Source of the DNA: an uncultured Archangium sp.
GTDB taxonomy: Bacteria; Myxococcota; Myxococcia; Myxococcales; Myxococcaceae
Direction: 5' to 3'
NCBI GenBank assembly: GCA_903905455.1
Contig: CAIVGN010000009.1
Span: forward strand, 1 to 44,812
Length of the DNA stretch: 44,812 nt
Part shown: positions 25,990-33,831 of the stretch, in pieces
Numbering within the stretch: position 1 is the first letter of the stretch
Layout of the letters: each line of letters opens with the position of its first letter
The notes under the pieces: generated by a model
What the model was told of the DNA's origin: nothing
The model's database searches: none
What the model saw: the letters and a program-made list of their open reading frames with translations, nothing else
Translations under genes and position numbers: made by a program

Positions 25990-26719
25990 CGCGCCCGAGG
26001 ATCAGCAGGAAGCGCGGATCGTTGACCAGGTAGCGCCGCCACAAGCGCCGCGGCTCCTGGCCCAGGCGCCAGGCCCACTCGAGGCCTGCCTTGCGCAGCG
26101 GCACCGGGGCCCGCTTCACGTTCCCGGTGAGGAAGTCGAGCCCCGCGCCGATGTTGAGCAGCACCGCGGGCTTCACCCGGTCGACGATGCGCGCGCTGAG
26201 CAGCTCCTGCTTGGGCGCCCCGAAGGCCAGGAACACCACGTCGGGCTTCGCCTCGGCGAGCTGCCCGGCGAGGCCGTCGATGACCGCCGCGTCGTCGAGG
26301 CGCACGTGCGGGGCCGCGGTGAACACCACCTGGGTGCCCCAGCGCTCCCGCGCCACCTGGGCCGCCTGCTCGGCCACGCCCGGCCCGGCGCCCACCAGCG
26401 CCACCCGCCACCCCAGTTGCCCGGCCCGCTCCAGCACCGGCGCCACGAGGTCGGCCCCCGAGACGCGCTCGGGCAACCGCGCCTCGAGCAGCCGCGAGGC
26501 CCACACCACCGGCGCGCCGTCGGCGAACGACAGCGCCGCGCGCTGGTAGACCGCCGCGAACTCGGGGTTGTCCTCGGCGAGCACGATGTGGTCGACGTTG
26601 GGGGTGACCACGTAGCCCCCCTCGCGGGAGGCGACGAGCCGCTCGAGCGCCACCATCGCCTCGGCGAAGGACAGCACGTCGATGAACACCTTGCCCATGG
26701 TCAGGCGTGCGTTGCCCAC
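25967..26719 (-). CDS. epsA: WecG/TagA/CpsF (GT26) glycosyltransferase, EpsA-like
   Basis: Protein of 250 residues. Family signature blocks: VVTPNVDHIVLAEDNPEF, ALSFADGAPVVWASRL, ERVSGADL, VALVGAGPGVAEQAA, PDVVFLAFGAPKQEL, LLNIGAGLDFLTGNVKRAP and a C-terminal AWRLGQEPRRLWRRYLVNDPRF. GT26 enzymes add N-acetylmannosaminuronic acid, N-acetylmannosamine or related sugars to undecaprenyl-linked intermediates at the inner membrane. The GTG at 26719, 1 bp after the upstream stop, has an AGGGGG purine run; an internal ATG at 26698 is the alternative. Last gene of the epsZ operon. The symbol is by analogy with M. xanthus EpsA. Confidence 0.87.
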   Translation of the reverse strand: MGNARLTMGKVFIDVLSFAEAMVALERLVASREGGYVVTPNVDHIVLAEDNPEFAAVYQRAALSFADGAPVVWASRLLEARLPERVSGADLVAPVLERAGQLGWRVALVGAGPGVAEQAAQVARERWGTQVVFTAAPHVRLDDAAVIDGLAGQLAEAKPDVVFLAFGAPKQELLSARIVDRVKPAVLLNIGAGLDFLTGNVKRAPVPLRKAGLEWAWRLGQEPRRLWRRYLVNDPRFLLILGRDLRNRRR

Positions 26720-26720
26720 G

Positions 26721-27155
26721 TCAGCCCCCTGACTCGACCGTCACGGCGCCGAGGAACTTCTTCTCACCCACCAGCTCGACGGTGCGCTTCGCGTCGGCCG
26801 TGTCGGTGACGCCCAGGTGCACCACCAGCAACGCCACGTCGACGGCCAGGGTGACGGGGATGCCCGACTGCGCGGCGATGACCGAGTCGATGGACGCGAT
26901 GGCCAGGCCACCGGCGCCGATGTGCTGCATCATGTCGACGATCACCTTCGAGACGTCGTTGACGCCCAGGCCCTCGACGCTGAAGAGCTTCGCCTTCTTG
27001 CCTCGCACCAGGGTGCTGACTTCGGCCAGGGCGTTGGCCACCATCGAGGCCGACGAGCCCGGCGACGCGGGCACCACCACCATCGAGTGCCACTCGCCCC
27101 GCAGGCACGTGAGGAGCTGCTGGTAGAGCTGTTGCTGCGGTGCCACCTTGCTCAT
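26721..27155 (-). CDS. BY-kinase/ParA-fold protein lacking ATP-binding residues
   Basis: Protein of 144 residues. It can be threaded onto the CpsD/Wzc tyrosine-kinase domain: MVVVPASPGSSASMVANALA takes the place of the Walker A strand and loop, KKAKLFSVEGLGVND the Walker A' region, and VALLVVHLGVTDTADAKR with KKFLGAVTV the usual last strands. The Walker A lysine, the Walker A' aspartates and the C-terminal Tyr cluster are all missing, so it cannot be an active kinase. It may be a structural partner of the EpsV chain-length protein. The start overlaps the epsU stop (ATGA). Family assignment is by pattern only. Confidence 0.6.
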   Translation of the reverse strand: MSKVAPQQQLYQQLLTCLRGEWHSMVVVPASPGSSASMVANALAEVSTLVRGKKAKLFSVEGLGVNDVSKVIVDMMQHIGAGGLAIASIDSVIAAQSGIPVTLAVDVALLVVHLGVTDTADAKRTVELVGEKKFLGAVTVESGG

Positions 27156-28366
27156 GGTCGCGGTTCCCCTTCGCGCGTCGTGCGCACCCACTCGTTCTTC
27201 TTCGCGCCCTTCGGCTGCTGAAAGCGGATGACCACCTTCCACGCCAGGTACGCGGGCGCCATTGCCAGGTCGAACAGCCCGCGCAGGCCGGTGTGCGAGT
27301 GCAGCCAGCCGGCGCAGACGTACAGGCCCACGCCCGACAGCGAGAGGCCGAAGACCCCACCCGCGACGGCCCCATGGCCGGTGAAGCCCGCCAGCGCCAC
27401 CGAGGCCACCGCGCCGAAGGCCGCGAAGGCCACCACGCGCGAGAGCGGCGGCACCAGCACGTCCATCGCGAGATCGAACAGCAACAGGCTGCGCGCCTTG
27501 ATCGCCTCGCGCATCAGCGGCCAGCCGTAGAGGGCGAGCATCTGCGCGCGGCCGTGTTCCCAGCGGTGGCGCTGCGAGCGGGAGGCCTCGCCGCCCGAGA
27601 CCATCTCCCCGAGCACCTCGGCGTCGAAGGCGTAGGCCACGCGAAAGCCCCGGCGCCCGAGCCGGATGCCGTACTCGAGGTCTTCCACCAGCGAGTAGGC
27701 GTCGTGCGGCACTTCACGCAGCAGCGAGGTGCGGAAGCACATGCCGTTGCCGCGCAGGCCCGCCGAGACCTTCAGGCGCTCTCGGCCGATGCTGCGCACC
27801 TGGTGGAACATGGCCAGGGCGATGCGCATCAGCCGCGTGCGCCACGAGGCGTTGGGGTTCTGCACGCCGTAGTACGCCTGCACCGCCACCTGGCCTGCCG
27901 CGAGGCGCGCCCCGAAGGCCGAGAGCAGGTTGGCCGAGACGAGGGTATCGGCGTCGACCACGACCACCGCGTCGGCCACGCCGGCGCCGAGCACGTGCGT
28001 GAAGGCGTGCGCCAGGGCGTAGCCCTTGCCGCGCAGCTCCAGGTTCGTGCGCTCCAGCACCGTGGCCCCGGCCTCCCGCGCCCGGGCGGCCGTGTCGTCG
28101 GTGCAGTTGTCGGCCACCACCAACACGTCGAAGAGGGCCTTCGGGTAGTCCACCGCGGACAGGCTCTTGACGGTCTGGGCGATGCCCAGGGCCTCGTTGT
28201 GCGCGGGCACCACGAAGGTGAAGCGCAGCGCCGGCGGCGACGGCGGCAGTGGGGCGCGCGGCGTCCACGAGAGCAGCGCCAACACGCCCAGGTACCCGCC
28301 CCAGGTGAGCACCGGCACCGCGAGCACGAGCAACGCCAGCTCGGCCACCAACCCCAGGGTGTTCAA
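27152..28366 (-). CDS. epsU: Membrane-bound family 2 glycosyltransferase (EpsU-like)
   Basis: Protein of 404 residues. An N-terminal membrane helix (about 5-30) is followed by a GT-A domain with FVVPAHNEA, DVLVVADNCTDD, VVVDADTL (DxD), SLVEDLEYG and SQRHRWEHGR, the Q-x-x-R-W motif of synthase-type GT2 enzymes. Two to four helices at the C-terminus complete it. It probably builds or extends the EPS repeat unit at the inner membrane. The start is taken as the TTG at 28366 because it overlaps the epsV stop (TTGA); a start a few codons later is possible. Confidence 0.85.
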   Translation of the reverse strand: MNTLGLVAELALLVLAVPVLTWGGYLGVLALLSWTPRAPLPPSPPALRFTFVVPAHNEALGIAQTVKSLSAVDYPKALFDVLVVADNCTDDTAARAREAGATVLERTNLELRGKGYALAHAFTHVLGAGVADAVVVVDADTLVSANLLSAFGARLAAGQVAVQAYYGVQNPNASWRTRLMRIALAMFHQVRSIGRERLKVSAGLRGNGMCFRTSLLREVPHDAYSLVEDLEYGIRLGRRGFRVAYAFDAEVLGEMVSGGEASRSQRHRWEHGRAQMLALYGWPLMREAIKARSLLLFDLAMDVLVPPLSRVVAFAAFGAVASVALAGFTGHGAVAGGVFGLSLSGVGLYVCAGWLHSHTGLRGLFDLAMAPAYLAWKVVIRFQQPKGAKKNEWVRTTREGEPRP

Positions 28367-29844
28367 GGCGCCTTCACCTGGCTGAGCACGGTGAGGCCGA
28401 GCGCCCGCTCGACCTGCCAGGGCTCCACGAGGCGACCCGAGCTCCAGTCGCGCAGGCCGCCCACGAAGAGCCCGGCACACAGCGCGGCCATGAAGGAGAT
28501 CGCCAGCACCACCGGTACGTTGGGCTTCTCGGGCTTGCGGGGCACCGAGGCGGGGCGCACCACCGAGTAGCGGTACTTGAAGGCCGCGCGCGCGGTGTCC
28601 TGCTCGATGCGCGCCGAGTCGATGCGCATCAGGAGTTCTTCGTACTTCGCCGAGGCCACCCGCAGGTTGTTGCGGGCGAAGTCGACCAGCGGGTCATCGG
28701 CCAGCTCCGAGGGAGACAGCTCGGCCGTGGACTGGGTGGCGCGGCGCTGGGTGGCGCGCGGGCGCACGGTGGGCTCGACCAGCGAGTCGGGGTCTCGGCC
28801 TCCCTTGCGGCGGTATTCCTGCTCGATGCCGTCGATGTCGGCCTTCACCTGCATCATCTGCGGCGAGTCGAGCTTGAGGGCCTCGATGCGCGACATGGTG
28901 TCGAGCACCACCGGGTGCTGGTCGGCGTACTGCACCTTCTGCTCCTGGAGCTGGGTGGTGAGCTCGCGCACCCGGCGCCCGCGGAAGTCGTCGAGATCGC
29001 CCAGGGCGCGCTTCTTCGAGTTGAGGAGGAACTTGAGCTGCGCGAGTTCCTGCTCGGTGGCCGAGGCGCGCGGCTCCGGCGGGTCGAGGGGCTGGGGCGC
29101 GGCTTCGACGGTGGGGACCGGCGCGGCGCCACCGCCCGCGCCCTTGCGTCGCACCTCGCGCACCCGCTCGAGCTCGTGGAGCGCGTCGTCGACCGACTTC
29201 TGCACCTGGGAGCCGTGCATCTCGAGAATCGAGAGCGCCTCGCTGATGGCGGTCATCTCGGTCACGTGCCGCGTCTCGAGGAAGTTCTGCTGGGCGGTGT
29301 CGACCAGCAGGTAGGCCATCTGCGCGTCATGCCAGGTGATCTCGATGGTCACCGTCTGCTGATCGGTCGAGACCTGCAGCCGCTTCTCCAGCAGCCCCAC
29401 CATGGCCTCGATCTTCTCTTCCTCGGTCTGCTCCCCCGAGAACAGTCGCGTGACCTGGTCCTTGAACTTGACCACCGCCGGGCGCGTCTCGTCCCAGTTC
29501 TTCATCAGGTTCGTCTGGCGGATCAGCGAGACGATGTTGTCGTGGGCGAAGATCAGCTCGCGCGCGGCCCGCGTGGGGTCGTCGGAGCGGAGCGCCGAGC
29601 GGGGATTGCCCAGGGCGCGGATGAGCTCGTTGCTGTTGGCCAGGAGCTTCGATTCCGCGTGGTAGGTGCGCGGCAGGAGCACGGCCGCGGCGATGCCCAG
29701 CGAGAGCACCAGCGTGAAGGCCATCAGCGACAACCAGCGGTGCCGCCGCACGCCGCGCAACACGAAGCCCGTCACCTGGCTGGCCAGCTTGGTGTCGAAG
29801 AGCGCCGGCTCTTCGGGGGCGATCGGGGGCGCGGGGGCGTTCAC
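28363..29844 (-). CDS. epsV: Wzz/Wzc-type polysaccharide co-polymerase without kinase domain (EpsV-like)
   Basis: Protein of 493 residues. Membrane helix 1 is at about 38-57 and helix 2 at about 448-470, with a large periplasmic part rich in coiled coil between them and the usual Pro-rich patch PRKPEKPNVP before helix 2. It ends VERALGLTVLSQV, the linker that normally precedes a tyrosine-kinase domain, and then stops, so the kinase is absent. It sets chain length in Wzx/Wzy-type EPS assembly and contacts the export channel. Residues about 235-265 have a Pro/Ala-rich insertion. The GTG start overlaps the epsW stop (GTGA). Confidence 0.88.
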   Translation of the reverse strand: MNAPAPPIAPEEPALFDTKLASQVTGFVLRGVRRHRWLSLMAFTLVLSLGIAAAVLLPRTYHAESKLLANSNELIRALGNPRSALRSDDPTRAARELIFAHDNIVSLIRQTNLMKNWDETRPAVVKFKDQVTRLFSGEQTEEEKIEAMVGLLEKRLQVSTDQQTVTIEITWHDAQMAYLLVDTAQQNFLETRHVTEMTAISEALSILEMHGSQVQKSVDDALHELERVREVRRKGAGGGAAPVPTVEAAPQPLDPPEPRASATEQELAQLKFLLNSKKRALGDLDDFRGRRVRELTTQLQEQKVQYADQHPVVLDTMSRIEALKLDSPQMMQVKADIDGIEQEYRRKGGRDPDSLVEPTVRPRATQRRATQSTAELSPSELADDPLVDFARNNLRVASAKYEELLMRIDSARIEQDTARAAFKYRYSVVRPASVPRKPEKPNVPVVLAISFMAALCAGLFVGGLRDWSSGRLVEPWQVERALGLTVLSQVKAP

Positions 29845-30224
29845 GGGGTCCCCTCGAGCGCCTCTTCGACGGCGCGCTTCAGCTCGGCCTGGGTGAAGGG
29901 CTTCGTGAGGTAGACGCGCACGCCGAGCTCTTCGGCCTGGGCGCGGTCTTCGGGCATCGAGCGGGCGCTGATCATCAAGATCGGCAACCCCTGGAGCGGC
30001 GCCGAGCGGTTGACGTGCTCGCACACGTCGTAGCCCGACGACTCGGGCAGCATGAGATCGACGCACAACAGCGAGGGGCGGCTCTCGTCGAGGCGCTTGA
30101 TCGCGGTGCGACCATCGGCCGCCTGCGTGACGTCGAACCCCAGCCGGGAAAGCGAGGTGACGATCAGCTTCCGGATCTCCGGATCATCGTCCACCACCAA
30201 CGCCGTCTTCTTCTGCGCACTCAC
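29841..30224 (-). CDS. epsW: Single-domain response regulator (EpsW-like)
   Basis: Protein of 127 residues, only a receiver domain. ALVVDDDPEIRKL carries the acidic pocket, LLCVDLMLPESSG the phospho-acceptor Asp56, MISARS the conserved Ser, and YLTKPF the conserved Lys. With no output domain it should act by protein contact, probably tuning EPS synthesis inside the operon. It lies 9 bp after the epsX stop and overlaps epsV. The partner kinase is not in the window. Confidence 0.92.
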   Translation of the reverse strand: MSAQKKTALVVDDDPEIRKLIVTSLSRLGFDVTQAADGRTAIKRLDESRPSLLCVDLMLPESSGYDVCEHVNRSAPLQGLPILMISARSMPEDRAQAEELGVRVYLTKPFTQAELKRAVEEALEGTP

Positions 30225-30233
30225 GTTCGCCCC

Positions 30234-31436
30234 TCACCACGCAAGAGAGTCCATCGCCCGCACCGTCACCGAGACCGATCCCACCGCCTGCACCAGGCCC
30301 GGAGCGCCAGTACGGGGCTGCTCGGTCCATAGCACGCGCGCCGTCGCCGAAAGCAGCAACCACGTGGTGGGGACGTAGTTGACCGCGGCGTCGCCCCCCA
30401 CCAGCCGATCTCCGGCCTGCTCCGCGCGGCCCATGTCCACCGCCAGCGCCCCCGAGGCACCGGCCGATACGACCCACTTCCGGTCGGGCTGCCAGTTGGC
30501 CTGCAGGCGCCCCTCGAGGCGCTCGTAGACGAAGCCGGTGAAGCGATCGGCAAAGGGCGCCAGGCGAAGGCTCGCCGCGAAGCCCACCGGTGATCCAGCG
30601 ACCGACGAACGCCAGCCCAGCGACGCGGCCGCGGCGGGCAGCACCTCGAGGTACGTGCCGGGAATGCCCTGGGTGGCGACCACCACCTCGCGGGTGACCG
30701 CCGCGCCGCCGCCGATGGTGAAGGTCATGGTGCGGCTCAGGGCCCGGTCCCACGTCTCGAGCAACTGCACCACCGCCAGCTCCTGGCCGGTGTCGAAGGT
30801 CGACGACGCAAAGAGCGCGGTGGTGGTCAGGCCGTCGCGCCGCGTGAGGGGGAAGCGCGCGTGGAGCGAGGCGCTGGGGCCCTGCTGCAGCGGGAGCCCG
30901 CCCACCGTGCCCACGGGGCTCCCGGAGATGCTGTAGTTGGCCATGAGCCCGAACGAGACGTCGCGACCGGGCAGCACCTCGAGGCTGCCGGTGGTGACCG
31001 AGCGCAGGTAGGGCACGGCGCCCAGCGTCTGCACCTCGCTGACCGCGGTGGGCAGGCTGCCGTCGGGGGCGCGCAACGAGCCGATGTCGGCCAGCCCCCA
31101 GGCCCCTTCCTGTTGCAGGAGCAGGGTCGCGTGCCGGAAGCGCTCCGAGTAGGCCACGCGGCCCCGCTGCAGCGGCAGCAACTTCCCGCCCGTCTGTGGC
31201 TCGCGCCAGATCAGCGTGGGCGTGTACTGAAAGAGGAACGAGCTGTGCTCGGTGGTCAGCGACAGGTCGCCGACCGGGGCCAGCTCGAGATCGCCGGTGA
31301 CGCCGGTGCCGGTGTCCCCGGGCAGCGCGGTGCGCCCCCGCGCTTCGAGCCGGGCCGACACGTCGTATTTCACGTCGACCGCCGCGGCCAGCACCGGGAA
31401 GAGCAGCACCCCGAGCTGGAGCGCGCGCGTGTTCAT
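30234..31436 (-). CDS. epsX: Outer-membrane beta-barrel of EPS export (EpsX/WzpX-like)
   Basis: Protein of 400 residues. Signal peptide about 1-20 (LFPVLAAA), then alternating amphipathic strands throughout (VKYDVSARLEARG, SFLFQYTPTLIWRE, HATLLLQQEGAWG, WLLLSATARVLW), ending in ...AMDSLAW with a terminal aromatic residue typical of barrels. In M. xanthus a barrel at this place in the cluster works with a short OPX protein to carry EPS across the outer membrane, and the neighbour here is such a short OPX. The start ATG lies 1 bp after the epsY stop. Identification rests on position and fold pattern. Confidence 0.75.
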   Translation of the reverse strand: MNTRALQLGVLLFPVLAAAVDVKYDVSARLEARGRTALPGDTGTGVTGDLELAPVGDLSLTTEHSSFLFQYTPTLIWREPQTGGKLLPLQRGRVAYSERFRHATLLLQQEGAWGLADIGSLRAPDGSLPTAVSEVQTLGAVPYLRSVTTGSLEVLPGRDVSFGLMANYSISGSPVGTVGGLPLQQGPSASLHARFPLTRRDGLTTTALFASSTFDTGQELAVVQLLETWDRALSRTMTFTIGGGAAVTREVVVATQGIPGTYLEVLPAAAASLGWRSSVAGSPVGFAASLRLAPFADRFTGFVYERLEGRLQANWQPDRKWVVSAGASGALAVDMGRAEQAGDRLVGGDAAVNYVPTTWLLLSATARVLWTEQPRTGAPGLVQAVGSVSVTVRAMDSLAW

Positions 31437-31437
31437 A

Positions 31438-32031
31438 TTATTCGGCGACCACCACGTCGCCCGGCTGGAGCGTGAACCGCGACGCGGGGCCCTCACCGCG
31501 GGTGAGCGCGTCCCACGTGAAGCGGATGCGCTTGGGCGCTGGCTGGCCGGCGATCTTGCGCAGCACGAAGAGCCCGTCGCGGTGCGCGAAGTCGGTGAGG
31601 CCACCCGACGCGGCGAGCGCCTGCAGCACGCCCGAGCCCAGCTCGAGGGTCACCACGCCCGAGCGCACCACCTCGCCCAGCACCGAGACCGTCAGCGGGC
31701 GCATCTGCTCCAGCGAGACCGTCACCACCGGGGTGTTGATGAAGTCCTTGAGGCGAATCTGCAGCTCGCTGGCCAGCACCGCGGGCGACTTGCCGGCGAC
31801 CACCACGTCGTTGACCAGGGGGAGCGACACCTTGCCGTCGGCGCGCACCCGCACCCGGGCCGACATCGCCTCCTGCTGGAAGACCCGGACCTGCAGCTCG
31901 TCACCCGGCGAGATCACGTAGTCGGTGGCGTCCGAGATGATCGCGGTGTCGACCTCGATGAACGCGCCGTGGGGCGTGTAGCAACCCAGCGAACAGACAC
32001 ACAGGAGAGCACCACCCAGAAGTCGCGTCAT
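31438..32031 (-). CDS. epsY: Short OPX polysaccharide export lipoprotein (EpsY/Wza-like)
   Basis: Protein of 197 residues. Lipobox CSLGC. The Poly_export domain is clear: DYVISPGDELQVRVFQQE, VRADGKVSLPLVNDVVVAGKSP and the SLBB-type segment LTVSVLGEVVRSGVVTL...LQALAASGGLT, ending LQPGDVVVAE. It lacks the extra domains and C-terminal membrane helix of E. coli Wza (about 380 residues), so it cannot form the outer-membrane pore itself. That fits the barrel gene next to it. The 90 bp upstream to epsZ hold no gene. Confidence 0.9.
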   Translation of the reverse strand: MTRLLGGALLCVCSLGCYTPHGAFIEVDTAIISDATDYVISPGDELQVRVFQQEAMSARVRVRADGKVSLPLVNDVVVAGKSPAVLASELQIRLKDFINTPVVTVSLEQMRPLTVSVLGEVVRSGVVTLELGSGVLQALAASGGLTDFAHRDGLFVLRKIAGQPAPKRIRFTWDALTRGEGPASRFTLQPGDVVVAE

Positions 32032-32121
32032 GGTCGAAGGCTCCGCAGGAAAAACACCATCGCCCCGCACGTCACCCCGGGGTTTCCGGGGGCCGGCGGG
32101 GCGAGTCGTGCCAGCACTACG

Positions 32122-33507
32122 TCAGCTCGCGCCGCGGCCGGTCAGCACGACCGGGAAGGTCTTCATGATGAGGCTGATGTCTTTCGTGAAGCTCCAGGTG
32201 TCGATGTACTGGAGGTCCATGTACATCCACTGCTCGAAGGAGATCTCGTTGCGGCCGGACACCTGCCAGATGCACGTCAGGCCGGGGCGCACCGAAAGGC
32301 GGCGGCGCTGCCAGGGCTCGTACTTCGCCACCTCGTTGGGCACGGGCGGCCGGGGGCCGACCACGCTCATGTCACCGCGCAGCACGTTGATGAGCTGAGG
32401 CAACTCGTCGATGGAGAACTTCCGCAAGATGCGCCCGATGGGGGTGATGCGCGGGTCCTTCTTCATCTTGAAGACCGGGCCGTCCATCTCGTTCTGCGCG
32501 GCGAGCTTCGCCTTCAGCTCCTCGGCGTTCTCCACCATGGTGCGGAACTTCAGCATCTTGAACGGGCGGCCGTGGAGGCCCACGCGGGTCTGGCGGAAGA
32601 GCAACGGGCCACGCGAGGTCAGCCGCACCAGCACCGCGACGCCCACCAGCATGGGGGCCAGCAGCCACAGCGCGACGCCCGACGAGACGATGTCGAAGAG
32701 GCGCTTGAAGGCCATCTCCACCGGCTTGGCCTGCACCGACTGGTAGTGCACGTAGCCGTCGTTGATGCCGTGGGTCAGCAGGGGCTGGGCGCGATCGAGG
32801 CGGTAGGCGATGGCCGGCGTGGCGAAGGGAACACCGAAGCGCTCGCACACCTTGATGCCCGCCTGGATCTCCTCGGCGTGCGCGGGGTTGGTGGACGAGA
32901 AGTACACCTCGGCGCAGGGCACCGAGCGCAGCACCTCGTCGAGCGCGGTGGCGACGCCGAGCACCGGGGCCCGGGGGGTCTTGGCCGGGTGCTCATTGGA
33001 GAACCGCACCACCCCCAGGACTTCCTGGCGGCCGCGCTTGCGGAGGTGATCGACGGTGGCCCGGGACAGCGGGCCCGTGCCCACGACGATCACGTCGTCG
33101 ATGGGGGCCGAGCGCGGCGACATGTTGCGGAACAGCGTCGAGCGGAGCACCAGGGCGGCCGGCCAGAGCACCAGCAGGAAGACGGCCACGTTCGGCAGCC
33201 CGGCCGCGGGGAGCAGCAGGCCCATCACCGCGAGCACCGTGGTGACCGCCAACACGAGGATGGAGGTCATCGCGCCGTCGTCGAGAGCCGAGCGATCGCC
33301 CGCCCACGGATCGTACTGGCGCAGCGCCATCGCCGTGACCAACCACGTCCCCATCGCCAACACCGCGAAGGTGGTGAGCCCGCCCGACAGCTCGTGGCCC
33401 GAGAGGAGCGTGGCTCCGACGGTGGCCAACACGAGCGCGAGAAGATCGACCAGCAGACTGAGGCGAGCGACCGCCCCTGCTGCGATTCTCCCGAAAAGTG
33501 AGTTCAT
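32122..33507 (-). CDS. epsZ: Polyprenyl-phosphate hexose-1-phosphate transferase (EpsZ-like)
   Basis: Initiating phosphoglycosyltransferase of 461 residues. Residues about 10-125 hold four to five membrane helices, about 135-235 a Rossmann-like domain (VIVVGTGPLSRATVDHL), and about 265-461 the catalytic domain: KRLFDIVSSGVALWLLAPM, FRQTRVGLHGRPFKMLKFRTM, DELPQLINVLRGDMSVVGPRP and RPGLTCIWQVSGRN. It moves a sugar phosphate from a nucleotide sugar to undecaprenyl phosphate, the first step in making the EPS repeat unit. First gene of the eight-gene minus-strand operon. ATG start; no strong Shine-Dalgarno sequence. Confidence 0.92.
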   Translation of the reverse strand: MNSLFGRIAAGAVARLSLLVDLLALVLATVGATLLSGHELSGGLTTFAVLAMGTWLVTAMALRQYDPWAGDRSALDDGAMTSILVLAVTTVLAVMGLLLPAAGLPNVAVFLLVLWPAALVLRSTLFRNMSPRSAPIDDVIVVGTGPLSRATVDHLRKRGRQEVLGVVRFSNEHPAKTPRAPVLGVATALDEVLRSVPCAEVYFSSTNPAHAEEIQAGIKVCERFGVPFATPAIAYRLDRAQPLLTHGINDGYVHYQSVQAKPVEMAFKRLFDIVSSGVALWLLAPMLVGVAVLVRLTSRGPLLFRQTRVGLHGRPFKMLKFRTMVENAEELKAKLAAQNEMDGPVFKMKKDPRITPIGRILRKFSIDELPQLINVLRGDMSVVGPRPPVPNEVAKYEPWQRRRLSVRPGLTCIWQVSGRNEISFEQWMYMDLQYIDTWSFTKDISLIMKTFPVVLTGRGAS

Positions 33508-33831
33508 GTGGGTTTTTCGTCTCGGTCAGCGGGGAAGTTGCGACTGCACTGAAGAAAAACTCTCTAACACCTACGCACAGCGCACCGCGTCACAACTCGT
33601 ATCGCAACAAATCAAGCAACTTGCAAATTGACATGTCGCGTTACACACCCGACTTCTGTTCAGGCTGATGTGCAGTATCAAGGCCAGTGTCGGACAAAAG
33701 CCCACGTTGTCGCCATACACCTGAAATCACGGGCCCCCGATCCGCGGACTTTACACGTCATGGGCCTGACGCGAGCACCAAGTGGTGCAAACTTTCGCCA
33801 CCGTGATGGAGCGCCCGAGGGGCACCCCTGT
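33508..33831 (-). promoter_or_regulatory. Regulatory region upstream of epsZ, less GC-rich than the rest
   Basis: This 324-bp gap holds no gene and is clearly richer in A/T than its surroundings, notably at 33541-33720. On the minus strand, CTGGCCTTGATACTGCA (33686-33670) has GG and GC 10 bases apart with TGGC and TGCA kept, a moderate sigma-54 match; TTGCAA-N17-GATACG (about 33627-33599) is a weak sigma-70-like alternative. The leader would be long, about 100-150 bases. Real promoter positions are not certain. Confidence 0.5.
33775..33788. repeat. Inverted repeat GCACCA-AG-TGGTGC
   Basis: Perfect 6-bp arms around two bases, 44 bp downstream of the fusion-gene stop and upstream of the epsZ promoter area. 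With no U-run it is more like a protein-binding site than a terminator. Confidence 0.4.

Noticed and set aside
27152-28480. Longer epsU starting at 28480
   Set aside because: The added 38 residues are Arg/Gly-rich shadow of the epsV 3' end. The TTG overlapping the epsV stop fits the coupling seen across this operon.
28363-30066. EpsV extended upstream to 30066
   Set aside because: The extra segment overlaps the intact receiver gene epsW and reads as Arg/Ala shadow; the GTG at 29844 overlaps the epsW stop.
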